Positions 1 to 8,044 of a DNA stretch of 64,000 nt are shown here, one piece after another. Source of the stretch: UBA8514 sp034933685. GTDB lineage: Bacteria > Bacillota > Clostridia > Lachnospirales > Anaerotignaceae. Numbering within the stretch: position 1 is the first letter of the stretch; the number at the start of each line of letters is the position of its first letter. The position numbers and the translations under genes were made by a program. The stretch covers positions 1-64,000 of the forward strand of contig JAYFNB010000043.1 in NCBI GenBank assembly GCA_034933685.1, in the 5' to 3' direction. The notes beneath the pieces were generated by a model, which saw only the letters and a program-made list of their open reading frames with translations, ran no database searches and was not told the origin of the DNA.

Positions 1-42
1 CTCAATCGCTTGTGCAACTTCTTTCAAAGTGACACTCGATAT

Positions 43-70
43 ATTATACAGACTTTTCAGAAAATGTCAA
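43..70 (-). promoter_or_regulatory. Sigma-A promoter firing out of the window to the left
   Basis: On the minus strand TTGACA (65-70) and TATAAT (43-48) are separated by 16 bases, a near-perfect housekeeping promoter. Transcription would start near 36 and leave the window. The 40 transcribed bases visible contain no ATG, so they are either a leader or the start of a TTG-initiated gene; the downstream gene cannot be named. Confidence 0.7.
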
Positions 71-206
71 TACCTTTTTCAAAAAGTTTTAAAACATTTA
101 AATCTCCATTTTCACTCTGTACCTGCGCCATCGCCTTTTGCGGTGACACGAATACTTATTATACACGCTTTAAGTTAAAAGTCAATATGTTTTTGAAATT
201 TCGCAG

Positions 207-250
207 AAAACAGCCCTAACCACGTAATGTACCTATGGTTAGGGCTGTTT
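207..250 (-). terminator. Rho-independent terminator after the Asn-rich gene
   Basis: A perfect 12-bp stem (211-222 with 236-247) with a 13-nt loop. It is flanked by TTTT on the minus strand and TTT on the plus strand. It lies 35 bases beyond the stop of the minus-strand gene at 285-506 and is its likely terminator; it could also work in the other direction. Confidence 0.8.
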
Positions 251-284
251 CCACTTAATTAAGCTTTACTTTGCACTATTTGTA

Positions 285-506
285 TTATGAATTTTTGTTG
301 CTGTTTGTTTTGTTTGTTTTGTTTGTGCTATTTGTGTTGTTTTTGCTGCAGTTGTTACTCTGTTTGTCTGTATTAAGGTTATACTCCTGTGCAAACTCTG
401 TTCTGTTCATATTCATCTCAGAGTTTTTGCTTGTACTTGTGCTTGTTCCTGATGTTGAATTTCTTTGTGTTGTCTTATTCATTTTATTCTCTGCTTTCTT
501 ATCCAT
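285..506 (-). CDS. Small Asn/Lys/Thr/Ser-rich protein, possibly spore-associated
   Basis: A 73-aa, highly hydrophilic protein dominated by Asn, Lys, Thr and Ser, with no signal peptide or membrane segment. The only less biased stretch is around residues 36-45 (TEFAQEYNLN). The last 20 codons are a near-repeat of T-N-K/S units, visible in DNA as TTTGT/TTTGTTTG tandem repeats at 296-330. A GGGAG ribosome site lies 9 bases before the ATG, a strong terminator follows, and a sigma-F/G-like promoter sits about 55 bases upstream, which together argue for a real gene. Composition and the EFA motif recall gamma-type small acid-soluble spore proteins, but I cannot assign it firmly. The overlapping plus-strand frame is a Leu/Phe/Val-rich shadow without a ribosome site. 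Confidence 0.6.
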   Translation of the reverse strand: MDKKAENKMNKTTQRNSTSGTSTSTSKNSEMNMNRTEFAQEYNLNTDKQSNNCSKNNTNSTNKTNKTNSNKNS

Positions 507-563
507 TCTAATCCACTCCCTGAATAATAGTTTTACAGACTAGGCAATTTCATCTGCAGTAGT

Positions 564-593
564 TATTATTGTTTGTAATTCATTTTTTATTCA
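564..593 (-). promoter_or_regulatory. Candidate forespore (sigma-F/G type) promoter
   Basis: Minus strand TGAATA (588-593), 17-base spacer, AATAATA (564-570). This is close to the sigma-G pattern TGAATA-N17-CATAATA, differing at the first -10 base. It would start transcription about 50 bases before the ATG of the Asn-rich gene. No sigma-A promoter is evident there. Confidence 0.4.
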
Positions 594-616
594 GACAGAT
601 TTTAGTTTTTTTAAAT

Positions 617-910
617 TCAATAACTAGCTCCTTCTTGCAATTCTATCTCTATTGGTAAAATTATTTTTTGTCCCGTCTTAATAATATCGCTTTCCATATC
701 ATTAAATTCCTTAATGCGGGAAATATAGTTTATAACAGACATTTCATCTGTTTTGTAAGCTTCAGCAATGCTCCACAATGTGTCGCCCTTTACAATATCA
801 ATCGATTTATAATAAATATGTTTGCTTCGGGTTTTTGTATTGCCAAAGGATAAAACACCTGCAGTTAAAACCATAATAAATGTCATTAAAATAAAAACAT
901 ACCTTCTCAT
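617..910 (-). CDS. yneA: LysM-domain protein, YneA-like SOS cell-division inhibitor
   Basis: 97 aa: an N-terminal membrane anchor (about residues 1-22, MRRYVFILM...), a short linker, then one LysM domain (about 39-90) with the typical GDTLWSIAEAY and GQKIILP signatures. In Bacillus, YneA is a small LysM membrane protein, divergent from lexA, that delays division during DNA damage. The same divergent arrangement with LexA boxes is seen here, which supports the name more than sequence alone. I use the ATG at 910 because AAAGGTGG lies 6 bases before it; an in-frame ATG at 931 has no ribosome site and would overlap a LexA box. The acidic tail (ELQEGASY) is unremarkable. Confidence 0.75.
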   Translation of the reverse strand: MRRYVFILMTFIMVLTAGVLSFGNTKTRSKHIYYKSIDIVKGDTLWSIAEAYKTDEMSVINYISRIKEFNDMESDIIKTGQKIILPIEIELQEGASY

Positions 911-924
911 ACTCAGCCACCTTT

Positions 925-938
925 CAAACATCTGTTCG
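925..938. promoter_or_regulatory. LexA box 1 (yneA-proximal)
   Basis: Read on the minus strand, CGAACAGATGTTTG matches the Gram-positive SOS box CGAACRNRYGTTYC except the last base. It lies just downstream of the predicted yneA transcription start and just upstream of its ribosome site. Confidence 0.7.
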
Positions 939-951
939 TTGTTGTAGGTCT

Positions 952-980
952 ATAATACACGAACACAAGTTCTTTGTCAA
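952..980 (-). promoter_or_regulatory. yneA-like gene promoter
   Basis: Minus strand TTGACA (975-980), 17-base spacer, TATTAT (952-957). A LexA box (960-973) fills the spacer, the classic geometry for repression by LexA. Confidence 0.75.
960..973. promoter_or_regulatory. LexA box 2 (consensus)
   Basis: CGAACACAAGTTCT: perfect GAAC-N4-GTTC core, inside the promoter spacer of the yneA-like gene. Confidence 0.85.
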
Positions 981-999
981 CAGTATTTTTCAATTCAGC

Positions 1000-1013
1000 C
1001 GAACACAGGTTTG
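1000..1013. promoter_or_regulatory. LexA box 3 (lexA-proximal)
   Basis: CGAACACAGGTTTG: GAAC-N4-GTTT, one base off the perfect palindrome. It overlaps the -35 element of the lexA promoter, as expected for autoregulation. Confidence 0.75.
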
Positions 1014-1039
1014 AACTTTCTAGTTTGCTATGATATACT
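1011..1039 (+). promoter_or_regulatory. lexA promoter
   Basis: TTGAAC (1011-1016), 17-base spacer, TATACT (1034-1039), giving a leader of about 28 bases before the lexA ATG. Confidence 0.7.
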
Positions 1040-1073
1040 GTTTATAATATATAGAAAATTACGAGGTGATTAC

Positions 1074-1688
1074 ATGACTGACTTGTCTGTAAAACAGCAA
1101 CAAATATTGGAATTTATAAAAAAAGAAGTTCATCATAAAGGGTATCCGCCATCAGTGCGTGAAATTTGTGAAGCAATAGGTTTAAAATCGACCTCAACTG
1201 TTCATGGACATCTTTCTCGTCTTGAAAAAAAAGGATACATTCGCCGTGACCCTACAAAGCCACGTGCAATTGAAATTTTAAACTTAGAACCAATTTTGGA
1301 ATACAATCAGGAATTAGTTCACATTCCTATTGTTGGCACAATAACAGCAGGCACGCCAATTCTTGCTGTTGAAAATATAGAAGACACATTCCCACTACCT
1401 ATTCAATATGTAAATAATGATGATATGTTCATGCTGAAAGTTCGTGGAGAAAGCATGATTGAGGCAGGTATTTTTGATAAAGATTTAATTCTTGTACGTC
1501 AACAGCAAGGTGCCGAAAACGGTGATATAGTAGTAGCACTAATTGAAGACTACGCAACTGTTAAAAAATTTTATAAAGAAAAAGAGCATATCCGTTTGCA
1601 ACCAGCTAATAGCGCAATGTCGCCAATTATAGTTCAAGATTGTACTATCCTTGGTAAGGTAGTTGGTCTTTTCAGAAAATTCAATTAA
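1074..1688 (+). CDS. lexA: SOS repressor LexA
   Basis: 204 aa, usual length. N-terminal winged-helix DNA-binding domain (residues 1-65, with YPPSVREIC and STSTVHGHLSRLE recognition region) and C-terminal S24 autoprotease domain. The Ala92-Gly93 cleavage site, Ser127 (GESM) and Lys164 (ATVKKF) of the catalytic dyad are all present, so the protein should be cleavable under RecA control. Start chosen at the ATG preceded by GAGGTGA; the frame runs open further upstream but that part contains the promoter. It represses SOS genes, here at least itself and the divergent LysM gene. nadE follows 14 bases later and is probably co-transcribed. Confidence 0.97.
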   Translation: MTDLSVKQQQILEFIKKEVHHKGYPPSVREICEAIGLKSTSTVHGHLSRLEKKGYIRRDPTKPRAIEILNLEPILEYNQELVHIPIVGTITAGTPILAVENIEDTFPLPIQYVNNDDMFMLKVRGESMIEAGIFDKDLILVRQQQGAENGDIVVALIEDYATVKKFYKEKEHIRLQPANSAMSPIIVQDCTILGKVVGLFRKFN

Positions 1689-1702
1689 GGAGTGATATAT
1701 AA

Positions 1703-3637
1703 ATGTACGGTCTTGTTCGTGTCGCTGCTGCAGTGCCTAAGCTTGCAGTTGCTGATACTCCATACAATACAGAGGAAATTATTCAACTGATTTATGAAGC
1801 CAGTAATAAAGATGTAAAAGTTCTTGTTTTCCCTGAACTGTGCATCTCGGCATATACCTGTAGTGATTTGTTTTTTCAATCACCGCTTTTAACGGCATGC
1901 TTAGCATCTCTTAGCCATATAATAGAAAAAACTCAATCTGTAGATATGATAATTGGTGTAAGCCTTCCCATTGAATGCGATAACCAAACCTTTAACTGCA
2001 CGGCACTTCTTCATAAAGGCAAAATACTTGGCATAGTTCCTAAAACATATCTTCCTAATTATAGCGAATTTTATGAAGAACGCTGGTTTTCCTCATCTAC
2101 AGACTTAATTTCAAAAGAGATAACACTCTGCGGTCAAACAGTCCCCATTGGAAGTGACCTTATTTTCACTGCGCAAAATATACCTAATCTTTCAATAGGT
2201 GTGGAAATATGCGAAGATTTGTGGGCACCTATACCACCTAGCAGTTACCTTGCAATGGGCGGAGCAACAGTAATCCTTAACCCTTCTGCCAGTAACGAAC
2301 TTGCTACAAAACATGAATATAGACGGTCATTGGTTTCTCATCAGTCAGCAAATACTATTTCTGCATATGTTTATTCATCTGCTGGCTTTGGCGAGTCTAC
2401 ACAAGATGTAGTTTTCAGCGGTCACAGTATGATATGTGAAAATGGTGCAATATTTAAAGAAAGTAAACGCTTTTCAAAAGAACACCAACTAATTGTTGCC
2501 GATGTAGATTTGGAACAACTAGGTAACGACAGAAAAAAGAACACATCATTTATGGCACATAAAAAGTCAATTGGACTTACTTTTAGAAGAATTTATTTTG
2601 ACATAGAAAAAACTGAAATAACAACATTGGAACGCACAATTATTCCAAAACCCTTTGTGCCGAAAGATGATCAAAAGCTTAATCAACGCTGTAGTGATAT
2701 TTTTAATATTCAACTTTCAGGGCTTGCAAAACGCTTTATTCATACCCAATCAAAAGCATTAGTTATTGGTATTTCAGGCGGTTTGGATTCCACTTTGGCA
2801 CTTTTGGTTGCCACCAAAGCTTGTGATTATGTTGGTGTTTCACGTAAAAGTATTATTGGCGTAACAATGCCCGGCTTTGGAACAACCGACAGAACTTACA
2901 ATAATGCAATAAATCTTATGAAAGCACTTGGTATAACCACAAAGGAAATTTCAATAAGAGATGCAAGCCTCCAGCATTTTAGGGATATTGACCATGATAT
3001 AAACATTCATGATGTAACATACGAAAATACGCAGGCACGTGAACGCACTCAAATCCTTATGGATTTGGCAAATAAAGAAAATGGTCTTGTCGTAGGTACA
3101 GGTGACTTATCAGAACTTGCATTGGGATGGGCAACCTATAATGGCGACCATATGTCAATGTATGGTGTAAACAGCGGTGTCCCAAAAACCTTGGTGCGTG
3201 TTCTTGTAAGTTATGTTGCAACTTCTGGCAGTCTGGATGAAGCCTCCAATGCAATTCTCCTTGATGTGCTGGATACACCGGTAAGCCCCGAGTTGCTTCC
3301 ACCTGATGAAAACGGTGAGATTAAACAAAAAACTGAAGATATAGTTGGACCTTATGAACTCCATGATTTCTTTTTATATTATGTGGTTCGCTTCGGATTT
3401 TCTCCTGCAAAAATCATGTATTTTGCAGAAAATGCCTTTGCAGATATTTATCCAAGGGAATTTATCTTGAAATGGCTTAAAAACTTTTATCGTCGTTTCT
3501 TCAACCAGCAGTTTAAACGCTCATGCCTTCCAGACGGGCCAAAGGTTGGTACAATAAACCTTTCTCCACGAGGAGACTGGCGTATGCCAAGTGACGCTGT
3601 AAGCAAAGTTTGGCTTGATGAAGTAGAAAAACTTTAG
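1703..3637 (+). CDS. nadE: Glutamine-dependent NAD+ synthetase
   Basis: 644 aa, typical of the two-domain NadE. It amidates nicotinic acid adenine dinucleotide to NAD+ using ATP and ammonia from glutamine. The N-terminal nitrilase-like glutaminase domain has the Glu45 (FPEL), Lys114 (PKTYLPN) and Cys170 (EICEDLW) triad. The C-terminal synthetase domain carries the PP-loop SGGLDST near residue 355 and the GTGDLSELALGW motif. AAGGAG ribosome site 9 bases before the ATG. It sits 14 bases after lexA, so NAD synthesis may share the SOS-regulated transcript; that is inference. Confidence 0.96.
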   Translation: MYGLVRVAAAVPKLAVADTPYNTEEIIQLIYEASNKDVKVLVFPELCISAYTCSDLFFQSPLLTACLASLSHIIEKTQSVDMIIGVSLPIECDNQTFNCTALLHKGKILGIVPKTYLPNYSEFYEERWFSSSTDLISKEITLCGQTVPIGSDLIFTAQNIPNLSIGVEICEDLWAPIPPSSYLAMGGATVILNPSASNELATKHEYRRSLVSHQSANTISAYVYSSAGFGESTQDVVFSGHSMICENGAIFKESKRFSKEHQLIVADVDLEQLGNDRKKNTSFMAHKKSIGLTFRRIYFDIEKTEITTLERTIIPKPFVPKDDQKLNQRCSDIFNIQLSGLAKRFIHTQSKALVIGISGGLDSTLALLVATKACDYVGVSRKSIIGVTMPGFGTTDRTYNNAINLMKALGITTKEISIRDASLQHFRDIDHDINIHDVTYENTQARERTQILMDLANKENGLVVGTGDLSELALGWATYNGDHMSMYGVNSGVPKTLVRVLVSYVATSGSLDEASNAILLDVLDTPVSPELLPPDENGEIKQKTEDIVGPYELHDFFLYYVVRFGFSPAKIMYFAENAFADIYPREFILKWLKNFYRRFFNQQFKRSCLPDGPKVGTINLSPRGDWRMPSDAVSKVWLDEVEKL

Positions 3638-3706
3638 TACTTTGCCAACATATTTTGTGTTGGCTACATATTACTATTATATTCGAAAAATAAGGAGGAC
3701 ATAAAT

Positions 3707-4567
3707 ATGTGGGATAGAGGAGAAATAAAAGCACTTGGAAAGGCAAGTTTTAAACGAGCATATAGTACAGCCGTAATTGTCTGCCTCATTCTTTCCATCA
3801 TTAACGGAATTTTCACATCCGCAAACAGCTCAGTAAATAAACGGCACAAGGTTCAAACCAATGAAATTACAAACAATACATTTATAGATATTAGCGAAAC
3901 AATATCATCTTATACTTCCTCGGTAACTGCATCCTCTGGTGCTTTAGCAGATGGTACTAATGATGTTATTCTCTTTATAAGAAATGGTGCTGCTTCTGCT
4001 GTTATACTTTTTGCACTTTGTGCCACTTTTGCTTCATTAATACTTCGCCTTTTCATATTAGGTCCACTTTCTATTGGAAGTAATAGATTTTTTATGGAGC
4101 TTCGAGAGAATGAAAACACACCATTAGATAGAATTCTTTACATATATAAAGAAGGAAACCTTGGAAACTCAGTTTTAACCATATTTTTAATGAATCTTTA
4201 CATAACGTTATGGGCTTTGCTTTTATTTATTCCTGGTATAATTAAAACTTACGAATATAGAATGGTACCATACATTTTGTGTGAAAACCCAAGAATAGAA
4301 AGAAAGAGAGCATTTAAATTAAGTAAGGAAATGATGACAGATAATAAAATGGATTCCTTTATACTGGATTTGTCTTTTATTGGTTGGTGGATACTCTCAC
4401 TTTTTACTGCCGGCATTTTGGGCGTTCTTTATGTTAACCCATACATGGCAGCAACAAATGCTGAACTTTATGCCGCACTGCGTGAGGATGTTCTTAACAG
4501 AAATATCGCAGATGAAACAGATTTCCCAGGTTTCGGTAAAATAGACGCTTTCGACCCAATCATGTAA
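3707..4567 (+). CDS. DUF975 family membrane protein
   Basis: 286 aa integral membrane protein. It has a hydrophobic segment at about 17-35, a Ser/Thr-rich exposed loop (about 36-90), and several further segments. The region from GPLSIGSNRF through the final helix matches the DUF975 pattern of Firmicutes: a conserved LFIPGIIKTYEYRM stretch, then a basic-acidic loop (ERKRAFKLSKEMM), then a helix ending in NPYMAATNAELYAALRE. The function of the family is not established. AAGGAGG ribosome site and ATG are clear. A bidirectional terminator follows 13 bases after the stop. Confidence 0.8.
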   Translation: MWDRGEIKALGKASFKRAYSTAVIVCLILSIINGIFTSANSSVNKRHKVQTNEITNNTFIDISETISSYTSSVTASSGALADGTNDVILFIRNGAASAVILFALCATFASLILRLFILGPLSIGSNRFFMELRENENTPLDRILYIYKEGNLGNSVLTIFLMNLYITLWALLLFIPGIIKTYEYRMVPYILCENPRIERKRAFKLSKEMMTDNKMDSFILDLSFIGWWILSLFTAGILGVLYVNPYMAATNAELYAALREDVLNRNIADETDFPGFGKIDAFDPIM

Positions 4568-4580
4568 ATTGCAAATAAAG

Positions 4581-4618
4581 AACCGTAGGTAGCATTTTTT
4601 TAATGACTGCCTACGGTT
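4581..4618. terminator. Bidirectional terminator
   Basis: 12-bp stem (4581-4592 with 4607-4618, one G-U pair) around an AT-rich loop, followed by TTTTATTTTT. It lies between two convergent genes (DUF975 and YbjQ) and can serve both. Confidence 0.8.
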
Positions 4619-4624
4619 TTATTT

Positions 4625-4936
4625 TTACTTAAATTTAACTGCTGTACCAAAAGCAAGTATCTCACTAGCCGACTGCATAACCGAAGAAGATGTGTATCTC
4701 ACGTTAATAACCGCATCTGCGCCCATCTTTCTCGCTTCCTCAATCATTCTCGTCTCTGCAACACTTCTGGCATCTTCAATCATCTCTGTGTACCCCTTTA
4801 TTTCTCCGCCCACAATGGTTTTAAACCCTGCAGCAATATCCCGTCCAATATTCTTAGAATGCACCGTGCACCCCTTTACCATGCCCAGTAACTCAAGCTC
4901 TTTTCCAGGTATGTAATCCACATTCACAACAACCAT
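4625..4936 (-). CDS. YbjQ / UPF0145 family protein
   Basis: 103 aa, the usual size of this small cytosolic family, which forms a pentameric beta-rich fold and is sometimes described as heavy-metal binding without proven function. Family signatures are GKELELLGMVKG near the N terminus, the GEIKGYTEMI segment, the helix with AETRMIEEARKMGADAV and the C-terminal FGTAVKF. Clear AAGGAGG site 7 bases before ATG. It stands alone between a terminator and a weak hairpin. Confidence 0.88.
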   Translation of the reverse strand: MVVVNVDYIPGKELELLGMVKGCTVHSKNIGRDIAAGFKTIVGGEIKGYTEMIEDARSVAETRMIEEARKMGADAVINVRYTSSSVMQSASEILAFGTAVKFK

Positions 4937-4972
4937 GCTTTAACCTCCTTTTAATTCTTCAATATATGATTA

Positions 4973-4999
4973 CAACCACCGACGATATGCCGATGGTTG
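4973..4999 (-). terminator. Weak hairpin after ispH-S1
   Basis: Minus-strand 9-bp stem (4991-4999 with 4973-4981, one G-U), in the 103-base gap beyond the ispH/S1 stop. The following bases are only moderately U-rich, so termination would be inefficient. Confidence 0.35.
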
Positions 5000-5039
5000 C
5001 AACTTACTGCAGAAATTTTAACTACAGCCCAATTCTTAA

Positions 5040-6992
5040 TTATTCAGCTTCAACTTCAACTGCTTCTTCAGCAGGAGCTTCTGCTTCTCTCTTGCTAAGG
5101 CTAATTTTTTTAGCTTCAGCGTTAACTTCAAGAACTTTAACCTTGATAATTTCGCCTATTTTAAGTTCATCTTCTGGTTTAACAACATGCTTGTTAGCAA
5201 TCTGAGAAATATGAACTAAGCCATCTACGCCAACTTCAAGCTCAACGAATGCACCAAAAGGCACCATTCTAACTACTTTACCTTCCACAATTGAACCAAC
5301 AGCATATTTTTCAGCTGCTCCTGCCCATGGGTTAGAAGATACATCTTTAAGTGAAAGAGAAATCTTGCCTTTCTCCTTGTCAGCTTCAAGAACAACAACT
5401 TCAACTTTGTCGCCTTCTTTAAGCACTTCTCTTGGATTTGTAATACGGCCCCAGCTCATTTCTGAAATGTGAATAAGACCGTCAATTCCGCCAAGGTTAA
5501 CAAATGCACCAAAGTCAGTAAGTCTGCTTACAGTACCTGTAACCTTCTTGCCCGCTTCAATTGTAGCGAATAATGCTTCTTTCTTGGATGCATTTTCTTT
5601 TTCAATAAGAGCTTTACGTCCACCAATAATACGACGCTTTGTTCTGTCAAGCTCAATAATATTGAAGTTGATTGTCTGACCCTTGTACACACCAAGATCT
5701 TCAACAAATCTGTTAGAAACCTGTGAGGAAGGAATAAATACTCTAACGCCGTTAACAACAGCAATTATACCGCCCTTAACAACTTCTGTAACCTTACCTT
5801 CAACAGCTGTTTTATCATCAAAAGCTTTCTGTAAATCGTCCATACCCTTCATAGACTCAATACGTTTCTTTGAAAGAAGCACATTTCCGTCACCGTCATT
5901 TACACGTACAACAAAAACCTCAATCTCATCACCAAGGCTTACTTCCTTGCTTGGCACAACGGTTGCATCACTGCTGTATTCTCCTCTAGGGATAATACCA
6001 TCCGATTTATAACCAAGGTTAACAGAAACTTCTTCATTAGAAATCTGAATAACAGTTCCCTTAACCACATCACCTGTATGTAAAGTCACTAAAGACTCAT
6101 CAAGCATTTGCTGAAAAGTCAGTTCCTCTTCCCCCTCGATTTTTTCTACTACATCATTTTGGATTTCACTCATAACACTAATTACCTCCTTTATTATTGC
6201 CGATGGTGTTGACGCACCAGCAGTTATACCAATTTTATCATTTCTGTCAAAAATATTCAACACCAAATCTTCAAAACTTTCAACATTATACGTATTATAG
6301 CAATTTTTTTTGCAAATTTCGTACAATTTTTGTGTATTTGAACTGTTTTTGTCGCCAATTACTATCATTTTATCCATTATTTTGGATATTTCTATTGCTT
6401 CTTTTTGGCGTTCATCTGTTGCTGAACAGATTGTATTGTATATTTTAGCATCAATTTTTCTTTTCTGAAGTGCGTCTACTATATTGTCAAACTTATTTCT
6501 TCTAAAAGTAGTTTGCACAACTATTGAATATTTATTATTTTCTTTTAGTTCTAAATTATTCACTTCTTCAACGCTCTCAACTATTATTGCAGCATTGTTG
6601 CACCAGCCATTAATGCCCATAACTTCAGGATGTATTTTACTTCCAACAATTATTATTTTACTGCCCTCTTTGTAATCTTTATGCACAATACTGTGAATTT
6701 TTTTTACAAATGGGCATGTTCCATCAATTATATTTAAACCTTTTTTTTCAATTTCTTTATATACAATTTCGCCTACTCCGTGAGAACGTATTACAATGGT
6801 ACCATCGTCAATTCCATCAAGACTATCTATGCTCTTTACGCCCTGCTTTTCTAAATTATCCGTTACTGTTTTATTGTGTATTATAGGCCCATAGGTATAA
6901 AGCGTTCCCGTTCCAATTGCAGCATAAACCGACTCAATCGCCCTGTTCACGCCAAAGCAAAACCCAGCTGATTTTGCAACTGTTATATCCAT
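5040..6992 (-). CDS. ispH: IspH - ribosomal protein S1 fusion
   Basis: 650 aa. Residues 1-280 are 4-hydroxy-3-methylbut-2-enyl diphosphate reductase, the last enzyme of the MEP isoprenoid pathway. The three [4Fe-4S] ligands Cys12 (GFCFGV), Cys93 (GTCPFV) and Cys189 (ICSATDERQ) are present. From about residue 300 follow four S1 RNA-binding repeats (ending near HISQIA) like those of ribosomal protein S1, and an acidic Glu/Ala tail. This fusion is known in Clostridia. I start at the ATG at 6992, preceded by GGAGG lying inside the end of cmk; a TTG two codons earlier is possible. It shares an operon with cmk and aroH, as in other Clostridia. Confidence 0.95.
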   Translation of the reverse strand: MDITVAKSAGFCFGVNRAIESVYAAIGTGTLYTYGPIIHNKTVTDNLEKQGVKSIDSLDGIDDGTIVIRSHGVGEIVYKEIEKKGLNIIDGTCPFVKKIHSIVHKDYKEGSKIIIVGSKIHPEVMGINGWCNNAAIIVESVEEVNNLELKENNKYSIVVQTTFRRNKFDNIVDALQKRKIDAKIYNTICSATDERQKEAIEISKIMDKMIVIGDKNSSNTQKLYEICKKNCYNTYNVESFEDLVLNIFDRNDKIGITAGASTPSAIIKEVISVMSEIQNDVVEKIEGEEELTFQQMLDESLVTLHTGDVVKGTVIQISNEEVSVNLGYKSDGIIPRGEYSSDATVVPSKEVSLGDEIEVFVVRVNDGDGNVLLSKKRIESMKGMDDLQKAFDDKTAVEGKVTEVVKGGIIAVVNGVRVFIPSSQVSNRFVEDLGVYKGQTINFNIIELDRTKRRIIGGRKALIEKENASKKEALFATIEAGKKVTGTVSRLTDFGAFVNLGGIDGLIHISEMSWGRITNPREVLKEGDKVEVVVLEADKEKGKISLSLKDVSSNPWAGAAEKYAVGSIVEGKVVRMVPFGAFVELEVGVDGLVHISQIANKHVVKPEDELKIGEIIKVKVLEVNAEAKKISLSKREAEAPAEEAVEVEAE

Positions 6993-6994
6993 CT

Positions 6995-7672
6995 TCAAGC
7001 CTCCATCAGCTTTTCTTCTTTAATCTTTATTACTTCATTAACAACTTGGTCAATGTCCATGTTGGTTGTATCAACTTCAATAGCATCACTGGCCTTTTTT
7101 AAAGGATTATGTTCTCTTGTCATATCATTTTTGTCCCTAATAATTATTTGATTCATAACCTCTTTAAGGTCGGCTTTAATTCCATTTCCTTCAAGTTCTC
7201 CAAGCCTGCGTTTTGCTCTTTCCTCAACACTGGCGTTAAGATAAATTTTCACCTGCGCATTTGTTAAAACATTTGTGCCAATGTCTCGGCCGTCCATTAT
7301 TACAGATGCACCTTTTGCAAGATCACGCTGAATTTCAACAAGCTTTTCCCTTACAGAAAGTATAAGGCCAACGTCAGAAGCACCCTGTCCAACTTCCTGA
7401 GTTCGTATTATCCCAGTAACATCCTCGTCTGCAAGAAATATTTTCTGCATTCCACGCTCAAGCACAATTCTAATTTGAATTTTAGGTAGAAGCATGTTTA
7501 CAGCCATCTCGTCCGTTGTGTCTACACCATTTCTTATACAAAATAGTGCAACTGCTCTGTACATTGCCCCTGTATCTACGTATATTATACCCAATTTTTC
7601 AGCAATTATTTTAGCAACAGTGCTTTTTCCGCTTCCCGCAGGTCCATCTATTGCTATTGCAAAGTTTTCCAT
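6995..7672 (-). CDS. cmk: Cytidylate kinase
   Basis: 225 aa, standard length. It phosphorylates CMP and dCMP with ATP for nucleotide recycling. The P-loop GPAGSGKST is at residues 10-18. The CMP-binding region DTGAMYR follows, as do MDGRDIGTNV and the RDKNDMTRE lid region. Ribosome site GGGGG 7 bases before ATG. aroH ends 15 bases upstream and ispH/S1 starts 2 bases after the stop, so the three are almost certainly co-transcribed. Confidence 0.97.
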   Translation of the reverse strand: MENFAIAIDGPAGSGKSTVAKIIAEKLGIIYVDTGAMYRAVALFCIRNGVDTTDEMAVNMLLPKIQIRIVLERGMQKIFLADEDVTGIIRTQEVGQGASDVGLILSVREKLVEIQRDLAKGASVIMDGRDIGTNVLTNAQVKIYLNASVEERAKRRLGELEGNGIKADLKEVMNQIIIRDKNDMTREHNPLKKASDAIEVDTTNMDIDQVVNEVIKIKEEKLMEA

Positions 7673-7687
7673 TGCAATTCCCCCGTT

Positions 7688-8044
7688 TTATCGTTTAAGG
7701 TCAGGCCTAAGTTTTTGTGCCTCACCTAAAAATATATGCTTAGCATCTTTTTGCTTTTTGTCGCTTTCAGTCATCACCGTAACTCGAATACACTTTTCCA
7801 TGCTGCCTTCAACGTACATCTCTTGAAAGCACATAAGTGCTGCATCTGTAATGCCAATTGCTCTGGCACTAACAGCAGGATAAACCTTATCCAAATCCTT
7901 TGTAGCTGTAAAAAATATTGCAGTTATGTCTTCTATATTAAGGTTATTTTCTTCAATAATTTCTATAAGCAGTTCCTTAGTTTTTGCCAAAATATTATCC
8001 TTGGAATTTTTGGCAGTCACTGCACCTCTTATGCAAATAGTCAT
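7688..8044 (-). CDS. aroH: Chorismate mutase, AroH type
   Basis: 118 aa monofunctional chorismate mutase of the trimeric AroH fold. It converts chorismate to prephenate for Phe/Tyr synthesis. Active-site residues of the Bacillus enzyme are recognisable: Arg6 (IRGAV), Arg61, Cys72 and Glu75 (CFQEM) and Arg87 (CIRV). The position of the Bacillus Tyr108 is Phe105 here (HIFL). The ATG directly abuts the stop of the preceding flavoprotein gene, with GGAGG inside that gene's end, so translation is coupled. Confidence 0.93.
   Translation of the reverse strand: MTICIRGAVTAKNSKDNILAKTKELLIEIIEENNLNIEDITAIFFTATKDLDKVYPAVSARAIGITDAALMCFQEMYVEGSMEKCIRVTVMTESDKKQKDAKHIFLGEAQKLRPDLKR

Noticed and set aside
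10..219. Plus-strand 69-codon frame at the left edge
   Set aside because: No ribosome site, contains a minus-strand promoter and runs into a terminator stem; composition not protein-like.
296..330. TTTGT tandem repeat as a microsatellite or CRISPR-like array
   Set aside because: It is short and in frame with the Thr/Asn-rich end of a protein; no spacers.
271..543. Plus-strand 90-codon hydrophobic frame opposite the Asn-rich gene
   Set aside because: Leu/Phe/Val-rich mirror of an Asn/Lys-rich coding strand, no ribosome site; the minus-strand frame has all expression signals.
3644..3664. GCCAACA/TGTTGGC hairpin after nadE as terminator
   Set aside because: No T tract follows, so termination is unlikely.
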